A stretch of DNA of 64,000 nucleotides, from assembly GCF_963678635.1 (NCBI RefSeq), contig NC_087065.1, positions 69,134,956 to 69,198,955 of the forward strand. Reading direction: 5' to 3'. Shown piece after piece: positions 24,788 through 36,700 of this stretch. A model generated the notes under the pieces. The model did no database searches. It was not told where the DNA came from and saw only the letters and a program-made list of their open reading frames with translations. The DNA comes from Symsagittifera roscoffensis. Taxonomy: Eukaryota; Xenacoelomorpha; Acoela; Convolutidae. The position numbers and the translations under genes are program-made. Position 1 is the stretch's first letter. Every line of letters begins with the position of its first letter.

Positions 24788-27700
24788 CGCCGTGACGAGT
24801 TCAGAGAACAAAACAACTCGGAGCTCTTAAACTATTCCAACCCCCGCTTTTGTAAAAGCGGGATATTCATTACTTGGTGCTAAAACTCTCATATGCTTAA
24901 CCGTTGAGTTATAGTTTTTTAAACGGGTGGCAATTCGTTACAAGGTACCAAAGGGGGAAAATAGTAAAATATATCCAATAACTCGACGTTCAAAGTCGGG
25001 AAATCATAAAAACTGACTATCCAAAAACAAACAATAATTATTTGTAAAACATTTTACATTTTACAACAATCTGTAGTATAAAAAAATATATTTTTTGCAG
25101 GTATTCTTTGGTGTTTATCCCCTTCTTCTACGGACTTCAATCGTACTACCTGTTCGATCTCTCCAACTCCCCCTCAACTGAGGCCTCGTTGGGAGGGTGG
25201 GGGATGTTGAGCAGCAGTGTACCGGGAGTGGTGCTAGGCAGTGTGCTCTTCTTCTCTGGTCATTACTTGTTGGATGTATCCACCAAACAGAAGACCATCT
25301 TCAGGTGAACAAAACTCCCCGGGCTGAGGTGCTCGTCTCATGATTCGACCAACATGGTCGAACGATGTCCAATTTTGGTCAGAAATTAGGGTAAACGAAC
25401 TAAGGCTTTAGCCGAACAAAGTCAAATCATGGGTCGAACATGGGAAAGAGCCGGAAACTGTAAGAGCCGATTGATTGGTGCAACAAGTGGTTTTTTGGGG
25501 ACCGGTCTACTTGCATGTGTGCCGTTTAGCATGCGCACAAAAAATATTTACTCAGTTTGATGCGGCACGAATCAAAAGAAATAGTTTCAAATGTGCCAAA
25601 ACAAACTCAGTTCAATGACGCAAATAGTAGGCCGGTCCCCAAAAAACTCTAGTTGCATCAAACATGCGGCTATTAAACCCGTTAAAGTCCCCTACAGTTT
25701 AAGCCCCCCATGATAGTAAAATCAGGGGGATATACTTTTTTAGATACCAGGGTGGTAGAGGGGGACCATATTAGGAAAGATCCGCAGTTTTCTGCTCCCA
25801 CCGATTTTTTATATTCTCAAGTTTTGTTTAAGTAATTCAATTGTTAAAATCTCATGAAAATTGGCATTTCATTTGATTACCAACTCTTAAGTCAAATAAT
25901 AACTCCGTGAACCTAGGATAACTCTGTAAATTTGTTGTTTATACCTGGTCGGCGGAGGACAAAACATTGTAATGATATAAATGAACTAGGCGTAAAAAAA
26001 TGAAAAGTCAACAATGAAGTTCAATTAAATTGTGTGATGTTTCTAACTAAACGCTAGGATCTTGTTAACTATTCCCCCCTATTGTAATAGGGGAGGAAAC
26101 AGTAAACACAGTTACAAAATTCGTATACGCTTAACTGTTCAATTCGTTATAGGAGGTGGGGGGAGACACTCGTTACAAGGTACCATAGGTGGGGAGAGTT
26201 ACAAGATCCAAACGCTATAACACTGAACTCGGTAAACGTAAATCAAGGCCAGACAAGACCTGTTAAAACAAGAAAAAAATAATGAAACAAGGCAATCACA
26301 AACAGTGGAGTAGAATAGAGAAACTTTCAGTTTAGAGAAATTTTTGTGGAAGGCGCATATTTGCGCCAAGTTCAAAGGTTTCTCAGAAAAAATTCACAGG
26401 AGGTGAAATATGAGGCTTTTTTCCTTTCCCCCATCTGCAAATTTTTTCACAAGTAAAAGCACTGTTCAGAATGTTCGATTGCTATGAAAATTCTCATACT
26501 GACTAATAAGGCAATCAAATATGTATTTGGTCTCCATATTTAACCTTGTGAAACCACTCGTTACACATTAAAATGATGCTCATCTGAGGTGGTGGGATTT
26601 AAAAGCGCCAAATACGGTTTGTATCTACACAAAATTTTCAAAAAAACTTCTCGGTGTAGAGAAAAACAGGTCTGATTGTTTTAGCCTTTCAGAGTGATTT
26701 TCAGTGGTAATGAATAAAATGCTCTGATCTGCGACTCATAATAAAAGTATCAGATCAAGTTAACCTCCTTCCACCCCCCGTAGACCAAGTTAACCTCCTC
26801 CCCCCCCATTCTTCTCTGGTTATTACTTGTTGGATGTATCCACCAAACAGGAGACCATGTTCAGGTGAACAAAACTCCCCGGGCTGAAGTGCTTGTCTCA
26901 CGATTCTACCTAAAAGATGTCCAATTTTGGTCAGAAACTAGGGTAAACGAACTAGCGCTTTAACCAAACACAGTCAAACATGGGTCGAACATGGGAAAGA
27001 GCCGGAAGCTGTAAGAGTCGATTGATTGGTGGAACAAGAGGTTTTTTGGGGACCGGTCTACTTGCGTGCGTGCCGTTCAGCATGCGCACCCAAAAAATTT
27101 AATCAGTTTGATGCTGCACGAAGCAGAAGATATATTTTCAAATGTGCCAAAACAAACTCAGGTCTAATAACGCAAATTGTAGGCCGGTCCCCAAAAAACT
27201 CTTATCGCATCAAACATTCGGCTATTATACCCGTTAAAGTCCCCGACAATTTTTAGCCCCCAATGATAGTAAAATTATTGGGATATACTTTTTTAGATAC
27301 CAGGGTGGTAGAGGAGGACCATATTGGGAAAGATTCGCAGTTTTCTGCTCCCACCAATTTTTTATATTTTCATGTTTTGTCTAAGTAATTCAATTGTTAA
27401 AATCTTATGGAAATTGGCATTTCATTTGATTACCAACTTTTAAGTCAAATAATAACTCTGTGAAACTAGGATAACTCAGTAAATTTGTTGTTTATACCTG
27501 GTCGGGGCAGGACAAAACATTGTAATGATATAAATGAACTAGGCGTAAAAAAAATGAAAAGTCAACAATGAACTTTAATTAAATTGTGTGTTGTTTCTAA
27601 CTAAACGCTAGGATCTTGTTAACTATTCCCCCCTATTGCAATAGGTGAGGAAACAGTTAACACAGTTACAAAATTTGTATACCCTTAATTGTTCAATTCG

Positions 27701-30700
27701 TTATAGGAGGTGGGGGGAGACATTCGTTACAAGGTACCATAGGTGGGGAGAGTTACAAGATCCAAACGCTATAACATTGAACTCGGTAAACGTAAATCAA
27801 GGTCAGAGAAGACCTGATAAAACAAGAAAAAAATTATGAAACAAGGCAATCACAAACAGTGGGGTAGAATAGAGAATCTTTCAATTTAGAGAAATTTTTG
27901 TGGAAGGCGCATATGTGCGCCAAGTTCAAAGGTATTTCAGAAAAAAGCTCACAAGAGATGAAATATGAAACTTTTTTCCTTTCCCCCATCTGCAAATTTT
28001 TTACAACAAAAAAGCACTCTTCAGTATGTCCGATTGTTATGAAAATTCTCACAGTGACTAAAAAGGCAATCAAATATGTATTTGGTCTTCATAATTAACC
28101 TTGTGAAACCACTCGTTACACATTAAAATGATGCTCGTGTGAGGTGGTGGGATTTAAAAGCGCTAAATACGGTTTGATTCTACACAAAATTTTCAAAAAA
28201 AATTTCTCGGTGTAGAGAAAAACAGGTCTGATTGTTTTAGCCTTTCAGAGTGATTTTCAGCGGTATTGAACAAAATGCTCTATTCTGCGACTCATAATAA
28301 AAGTATCAGATCAAGTTAACCTCCTTCCACCCGCCGTAGACCAAGTTAACCTCATTCCCCCCCATTCTTCTCTGGTTATTACTTGTTGGATGTATCCACC
28401 AAACAGGAGACAATCTTCAGGTGAACAAAACTCCCCGGTCTGAAGTGCTCGTCTCACGATTCGACCAAAAAGATGTCCAATTTTGGTCAGAAACTAGGGT
28501 AAACGAACTAGCGCTTTAACCGAACACAGTCAAACATGGGTCGAACATGGGAAAGAGCCAGAAGCTGTAAGAGTCGATTGATTGGTGGAACAAGAGGTTT
28601 TTTGGGGACCAGTCTACTTGCGTGCGTGCCGTTCAGCATGCGCACACAAAAAATTTACTCAGTTTGATGCAGCACGAAGCAGAAGATATATTTTCAAATG
28701 TGCCCAAACAAACTCAGGTCTAATAACGCAAATTGTAGCCCGGTCCCCAAAAAACTCTTGTTGCATCAAACATTCGGCTATTAAACCAGGTAAAGTCCCC
28801 TACAGTTTAAACCCCCATGATAGTAAAATTAGGGGATATACTTTTTAGATACCAGGGTGGTAGACGACGACCATATTAGGAAAGATCCGCAGTTTTCTGC
28901 TCCCATCGATTTTTATTATTTTCACGTTTTGTCCAAGTAAATCAATTGTTAAAATCTTACGGAAATTGGCATTTCATTTGATAACCAACGTTAAAACTAG
29001 GATATTTCAGTAAAATTGTTGTTTGTACCTGGTCGGGGGAGGACAAAACTTTGTAATGATATAAATGAACTAGGCGTAAAAAAATGAAAAGTCAACAATA
29101 AAGTTCAAATAAATTGTGTGTTGTTTCTAACAAAACGCTAGGATCTTGTTAACTAATCCCCACTATTGTAATAGGGGAGGAAACAGTTAACACAGTTACA
29201 AAATTTCCATAGGGGGGTATTTAACAAGATCCAAACGCTATATTTTTGAACTCGCTAAACGTAAATCAAGGTCAGACAAGACCTGTTAAAGCAAGAAAAA
29301 ATAATGAAACAAGGCAATCACAAACAGTGGGGTAGAATAGAGAAACTTTCAGTTTAGAGAAATTTTTGTGGAAGGCGCATATTCGCGCCAAGTTCAAAGG
29401 TATCTCAGAAAAAGCTTACAATAGGTCAAATATGAGATTTTTTTCCTTTCCCCCCACCTGCAAATTTTTTGCAGTAAAAGAACTGTTCTCAATGTCCGAT
29501 TGCTATGAAAATTCTCATACTGACTAATAAGGCAATCAAATATGTAATTGGTCTTCATAATTAACCTTGTAAAACCACTCGTTACACCATTAAATGGATG
29601 CTCGTGTGAGGTGGTAGTGAGAATTAAAAGCGGCAAATACGGTTTGATTCTACACAAACATTTCAAAAAAAAACGTCTCGGCCTAGAGAAAAACAGGTCT
29701 GATTGTTTTTGCTTTTCAGAGTGATTTTCAGCGGTAATGAACAGAATGCTCTATTCTGCGACTCATAATAAAAGTATCAAAACTCCCCGGGCTGAAGTGC
29801 TCTTGTCATGATTCGACCAAAATGGTCAAACGATGTCCGATTTTCGTCAGAAACTAGGGTAAACGAACAAGGGCTTTAACTGAACACAGTCAAACATGGG
29901 TTGAACATGGGAAAGAGCCGGAAAATGTAAGAGTCGATTCATTGGCGCAACAAGAGGATTTCTGGGAACCGGTCTACTAGCGTGCGTGCCGTTTAGCTTG
30001 CGCACACAAAAAATTTACTCAGTTTGATGCTGCACGAAGCAGAAGATATATTTTCAAATGTGCCAAAACAAACTCAGGTCTAATAACGCAAATTGTAGGC
30101 CGGTCCCCAAAAAACTCTTGTTGCATCAAACATTCGGCTATTACACCCGTTAAAGTCCCCAACAGTTTTTAGCACCACCATGATAGTAAAATCAGGAGGT
30201 TGTACTTTTTTAGATACCAGGGTCGTAGAGAGGGAACATCTTAGGAAAGATTCGTATTTTTCTGCTCCCACCGATTTTTTATATTCTCGATTTTTGCTTA
30301 AGTAATTCAATTGTTAAAATATTATGAAAATTGTCATTTCATTTGATTACCAACTCTTAGTCAAATATTAACTCCGTGAAAACTAGGATAACCCAGTAAA
30401 TTTGTTGGTTGTACCTGGTCGGGGGAGGACAAAACATTGTAATGATTGAAATGAACTAGGCATAAAAAAATGAAAACCAACAATAAAATTCAATTAAATT
30501 GTGTGCTGTTTCTAAGTAAAGGCTAGGATCTTGTTAACTATTCCCCCCTATTGCAATAGGGGAGGAAACAGTTAACACAGTTACAAAATTTGTTTACGCT
30601 TAACTGTTCAATTCGTTATAGGAGGTGGGGAGAGACATTTGTTACAAGGTACCATAGGTGGGGTGAGTTAAAAGATCCAAACGCTATAACATTGAACTCG

Positions 30701-33700
30701 GTAAACGTAAATCAAGGTCAGAGAAGACCTGTTAAAACAAGAAAAAAATAATGAAACAAGGCAATCACAAACAGTGGAGTAGAATAGAGAAACTTACAGT
30801 TTAGAGAAATTTTTGTGGAAGGCGCATATTTGGCCAAGTTCAAAGGTATCTCAGAAAAAGCTCACAGGAGGTGAAAGATGAGACTGTTTTCCTTTTCCCC
30901 CAACTGCAAATTTTTAACAAGTAAAAGTACTGTTCAGAATGTCCGATTGCTATGAAAATTCTCATACTGACTAATAAGGCAATCAAATATGTATTTGGTC
31001 TCCATAATTAACCTTGTGAAACCACTCGTTACACATTAAAATGATGCTCGCGTGAGGTGGTGGGATTTAAAAGCGCCAAATACGGTTTGATTCTACACAA
31101 AATTTTCAAACAAAACTTCTCGGTGTAGAGAAAAACAGGTCTGATTGTTTTAGCCTTTCAGAGTGATTTTCAGCGGTAATGAACAAAATGCTCTATTCTG
31201 CGACTCATAATAAAAATATCAGATCAAGTTAACCTCCTTCCACCCCCCGTAGACCAAGTTAACCTCCTTCCCCCCCCCATTCTTCTCTGGTTATTACTTG
31301 TTGGATGTATCCACCAAACAAGAGACCATCTTCAGGTGAACAAAACTCCCCGGGCTGAAGTGCTCGTCTCACGATTCGACCAAAAAGATGTCCAAATTTG
31401 GTCAGAAACTAGGGTAAACGAACTAGCGCTTTAACCGAACACAGTCAAACATGGGTCGAACATGGGAAAGAGGCGGAAGCTGTAAGAGTCGATTGATTGA
31501 TGGAACAAGAGGTTTTTTGGGGACCGGTCTACTTGCGTGCGTGCCGTTCAGCATGCGCACACAAAATATTTACTCAGTTTGATGCTGCACGAAGCAGAAG
31601 ATATATTTTCAAATGTGCCAAAACAAACTCAGGTCTAATAACGCAAATTGTAGGCCGGTCCCCAAAAAACTCTTGTCGCATCAAACATTCGGCTATTATA
31701 CCCGTTAAAGTCCCCGACAGTTTTTAGCCCCCGATGATAGTAAATTTGAGGGGATATACTTTTTTAGAAACCAGGGTGGTAGAGGAGGATCATATAAGAA
31801 AAGATCCGCAGTTTTCTGCTCCCACCGATTTTTTATATTTTCATGTTTTGTCTAAGTAATTCAATTGTTAAAATCTTATGAAAATTGGCATTTCATTTGA
31901 TAACCAACTTTTATGTCGAATATTAACTCCGTTAAAACTAGGATAACTCAGTAAAATTGTTGTTTGTACCTGGTCGGGGAGGACAAAACATTGTAATGAT
32001 AAATATGAACTAGGCGTGAAAAAAATGAAAAGTCAACAATAAAGTTCAATTAAATTGTGTGTGTTGTTACTAACTAAACGATAGGATCTTGTTAACTATT
32101 CCCCACTATTGCAGTAAGGGAGGAAATAGTTAACACAGTTACAAAATTTCCACAGGGGGGGGGGTATTTAGCAAGATCCAAACGCTATATTTTTGAACTC
32201 GCTAAACGTAAGTCAAGGTCAGACAAGACCTGTTAAAGCAAGAAAAAATAATGAAACAAGGCAATCACAAACAGTGGGGTAGAATAGAGAAACATTCAGT
32301 TTGGAGAAGTTTTTTTGGAAGGCGCATATTTGCGCCAAGTTCGAAGGTATCTCAGGAAAAGCTCACAGGAGGTGAAATATGAGACTTTTTTTTCCTTTTT
32401 CCCCACCTGCAATTTTTTTTTACAAGTATAAGCACTGTTCACAATGTCCGATTGCAATGAAAATTCTCATATTGACTAATAAGGCAATCAAATATGTATT
32501 TAGTCTTCATAAATAACCTTATAAAACCACTCGTTACACCATTAAATGGATTCTCGTGTGAGGTGGTAGTGGGATTTAAAAGCGGCAAATACGGTTTGAT
32601 TCTACACAAATATTTCAAAAAAAAATTCTCGGCCTAGAGAAAAACAGGTCTGATTGTTTTTGCTTTTCAGAGTGATTTTCAGCGGTAATGAATAAAATGC
32701 TCTATTCTGCGACTCATAATAAAAAAAATCAGATCAAATTAACCTCCTCTCCCTCCCCCCATAGACCAAGTTCCTCCATAGACCAAGATCCTCCACCCCA
32801 GCGCTTGCCTTAAATTAAATCTGCTAAGCGCTGCATGTAGACCGCTCGATTCTGATTGGCTGAAAATTCCTACTTAGGACCAAGTTAACATCCTCCTCCC
32901 CAAACGGCTAAGGGGGGGGGGGGGGGGGGGAGTTAACTTGGTCTAAAATATCGTTCATTTAAAAAAAATTACAGTGGTTGGAAATGTTGCTAACTATTCA
33001 CTCCATCTGCAATAGGAGGACCAACTCGTTGCAAAGTTTGAATGAAAAATATTGAGATAACGCCAGCCAATAAGAATGCAACAAACAGTATTTCCGAGAA
33101 ATGCAAAACCAATCTTTCAGGTATAATATGCAAAAAATTCTCGTCTGGTATCGTAGAGGGGATTCGTTACAAAGTACCGTAGGGGGCGGATACGTTACAA
33201 AGTACCGTAAGGGGGGGGGGGTAATTAAAAAGATCCGTGGTCGGATATTATCTGCTACATTACATCAACTTGCACAGAAACTGATTGCTCTTGCTTTTTG
33301 TCAATTACTGTAATTTGAAGGTGATGATTGTCTAGTGAAAAACAGTGCTGAATTAAATTATCCGGACACAATGAATAAAACATGAATTTTCAAGCACATT
33401 TTTTTCAAATTGGGTGAAAATTAGACAAAAAGTGAAGAGAAAAAAAGTTGATTAGAATTTCATCAGAATTAGTATGGTGCAATTGTTTCTCCAAAAATTT
33501 AAGTTTTGTTTGTTTTGTCCGGATAGTTTATATCAACACTGAACCAAGCTTTGCCAATAATTAAAAAACTAACTTTGAAATGGTGTATTTTCATTATGGA
33601 GGGACCAACTGATGGAAAACTTTCAACCAGTCAGAACCGATAGACGTTCCTTTCACCTAAATGGCTCGTGCACAAAACCGATGTCAATATTATTAACATA

Positions 33701-36700
33701 AGACGAACTATAACAGTACATTAAAAATTTCTGTACAATTCCTGCAGCTATACAACAAGTTTTCATTTTTTTAAAAATCGGTTCTATGTTTTTTTTCCAA
33801 TGACCCATTTAGATTTCGCAATATTTGAAAATTCATTTATCAGCTTATTTTCTAATCGGCCATTATTAACTTCAATGGTCTGAATTTCTTTGCTTTCTTC
33901 TAGATTTTCGAGAATTCTGAATTTTTCTCAGATTTTTGAATACTCAACTCCGATTGGCTGAAAATAACCAAAATGAAATTTCCACCGCTCGGTCCCTCCA
34001 TTATGAGAGATGCCACCCTTTGGAAGCTTTCAGGGCCTTTCAAGATGGCATTTATGTTGATCCTGTGTTCTGAACTTGGATTACTTTTGAGAAAAATGCC
34101 AAACTGAAGATTCTTGAAGAAAAAGAAATCTGACATGATATCGTTGACTTGTTGAGAGGTTTTCAAACTTTTACAAATGAGGAGGCTTTTTGCAATTTTA
34201 TTGAAAATTTTTAGACGCATGCGATCTCATCCTAAAGTGTATTATCTGGACCAATGCAGATTAGCTACGAACACGAACAACTCAAACAACAGTAACGACA
34301 ACAGGTTCTTTTTCCAACCCCTCTCCACTTCGTGTTTTTTTCATAGTGATTTTTTTGCTGGGTCTTCACTTTTTGGGGCCAAAATCAGTGTTTTTATTAA
34401 CCTCATGAATAGTAATAAGCAAGATTCTAGCAATATTGGCTGTTTAATTTTCAATGAACGGAGAAACGAGGACACTGTTTGTTTATTTGGTGTTTTTAGG
34501 AATAAATCTATAGAAGTGGTTACGTCTCCGCCTCTCTATCGAAAGGTTGGATGTTCGAGGCCCACCATGATCCGTGCTCGTTGCTTGAGGGTGAAGCAAC
34601 CTTACCCAGCCCAGAAAAATAACCAAAAAAATTGCATGTAGTTCTTAAACAGGGGCACAACAGTGGTTCGCCGTGATGAGCTGTACAGCTCTTGTGTTGG
34701 TCCTTTTCCCCGTGGATAAAATGGTCTTAATCTTAAAATTTGCTCACGTTCAATTTCGATTGTTTTTTTTTGCGGTATAAAATTTGGTTTCTTAATACGT
34801 TAAAACCAAATTCATTTTCTCAAAAGAAGGCAAATTACCTTCTCGAAACTGCAAAAGTCAAAAGGGCGCAGCAAATGTGAATTATTTCTAGTTTCGAATG
34901 ATGATTGCTTTTTTGGATTTCCCAACGGAATAAAAAAAACTTGTTCTTCTAGTTTTCCTGAATTGAAGAAAGCGAAAATTATAACTGAATTTTGAAACTT
35001 GTATTTTTTCTCCAAAACTCAAAAGTTAATCAAAAAAAGATTCCACACTTTGTTCGAAAGTCGAAACAAAAACCTGAATAATCAAAAAATTCAAATAACC
35101 AAAAATATGTCAGTCATTTTTTATCGGTTTCCTTGAGGGAGGTCATTGACAATTTCCAACTGTCTGATTGGCTAAGTGACTCTTTTCTACACCCCCCCCC
35201 CCCCCCCACGCATAAAACTTTCCATCTTCTTATTTTTAATAATTATTTTTATTATGGCTGAATGCGTGCTTTTACGATGAAAAGATGCAAGGTATGAAGA
35301 ACAAGTGTGTTCACAATAATTAGTTAGTTCGTTCAGTATGCAAAACTTCATTCCATTATGACAACTTGAAAATAGTTTTTCAAAACTGAAGTTCAAATGA
35401 GGATGGAAAGTGGAAAAGAGCCGGCTAAGTTTACCAAGATGAGTTTCATGGGGGAGGGGTTGGAAGAACCTGAAACTGACAAACAGTAGCACCAACAATA
35501 GAGGAGACAGTGTATCCAGACAACGTGGCAGTACTGCTAGCAATGCAAGCGGTGGGGCTCATCCGGTGTCTGGATCCTTCATCTGTTCTGGCTTCTGGGG
35601 TCTGGTGAGACATCCCAATCTGCTGGGGGAGCTTCTCATGTGTCTCTCATTTAGTGTCGTCACTGGCATAGGAAACATCGCAGGTATAAATAGTAGCAAA
35701 AAAGCAAAAAATAAAATAAACGGAAACAATTTTAAAGAGCAAATGATTCAAAAAAATTTTGACAAAAATTAGGTCTCACGGCCATTTTAAAAACAAAGGT
35801 TGTTGCAAAATCTGTCGACGATATCATTTTGGGTCAAAAAATTGAAAAAAGTTGTTGAACCTACATTTTGAGGCCAAACTGTGCACTTAATTGGCTCAAA
35901 GTTTAGTGTGCTGGTCTCTGGAAGCCAGAGACAAGTTTTTGAACATGTTAAATGTTAGTCGGAACAATCAAGGAAAACGAAAGAAAAAAAGAAGAAACAG
36001 TTAATTTATTCAATGATTTTAAGTTCAAATAGTCGAACATAGTTCAAAGCAATAAGCTATATAACATTTGGACGCTAAGCAAGCAATACTGCTCTTTTAC
36101 AAGCGCAATTAAAAGCAAATCGAAAACTTGAAGCTCTTCGTGAGAAGAAATTGTCATAATTCAATGGTGTTTGTACAGATGAACTGCTAAGCTGGTCAAG
36201 CATTTCTTTGAAAATTTGAAAAACGAACAGTTGAAAAACGTGAATTTTTGTGAAACAAATCTACCGATTGGTCAATTTTTCTACGAAGAAAGATCGTTTT
36301 CAAAATCCTTTTTAACATCTAAACTATTCGGTACACTTCTAGACAAAAATCCATCAGCAATCAGATCATACATAATAAAAGATTTGGTATAGGAATATTA
36401 GATTAAAAACTGTTTACGAGAAAAACGTGTAGCTTTTAAAATTACACCTCAAGAACCTGCCAATTTTCTACAAGCATAATCAACAAGCACATGAAATTGC
36501 GATTTCTTGTCGGGATAATTTTCTAGTTTACATGATTGGTCACCTCGAGAGTAGTACCATGCAAACTAGTTTCAGGTTGTTCAATTTTAAGCCACATTTT
36601 CTGAGTTTTGAATCTCGAATCATTGAGCGTGAGCATGTTTTTAGTGCACCAAACATCAACTGCTCTTTTGTCTTTTCTAAGCAAACTCATTTTTTCAGGT

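Larger units (their letters stand above)
20878..25100. other. Intron with a MITE; otherwise unassigned
   Basis: No exon recognised. 21740-23760 is less AT-rich than its surroundings and C-rich on the + strand but holds no ORF above 65 codons with a motif; it may be an old insertion. The MITE at 24404-24637 and a CA microsatellite at 24737-24783 are the only clear structures. Confidence 0.4.
25249..32790 (+). repeat. Tandem array, five units of about 1.5 kb, copying an exon tail and intron start
   Basis: Units begin at about 25249 (the real exon tail), 26809, 28365, 29779 and 31280; spacing is 1560, 1556, about 1414 and about 1500. Each unit holds, in order, the exon tail with donor (missing in unit 4), a GGGTCGAACATGGGAAAGAG block, a MITE with TTTTTTGGGGACCGG ends, a CCCCCCTATTG.AATAGGGGAGG palindrome, a GGCTCTTTTCC-type block and CAGATCAAGTTAACCTCC near the end. 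Units 2, 3 and 5 share changes in the exon tail (YY and QET for HY and QKT), so they descend from one already-changed copy. Identity by eye is high, with homopolymer differences. Confidence 0.85.

Noticed and set aside
24624-24830. Thr-His repeat ORF
   Set aside because: Translation of the CA microsatellite.
27026-31727. Family of 76-codon proteins ([20 protein letters not shown]..) repeated in the array
   Set aside because: They are translations of the MITE with TTTTTTGGGGACCGG ends and its flanks; no start context, splice sites or codon-level conservation.
25249-32790. CRISPR-like array
   Set aside because: Units of 1.5 kb in a eukaryotic intron, containing exon and MITE sequence; no short direct repeats with unique spacers.
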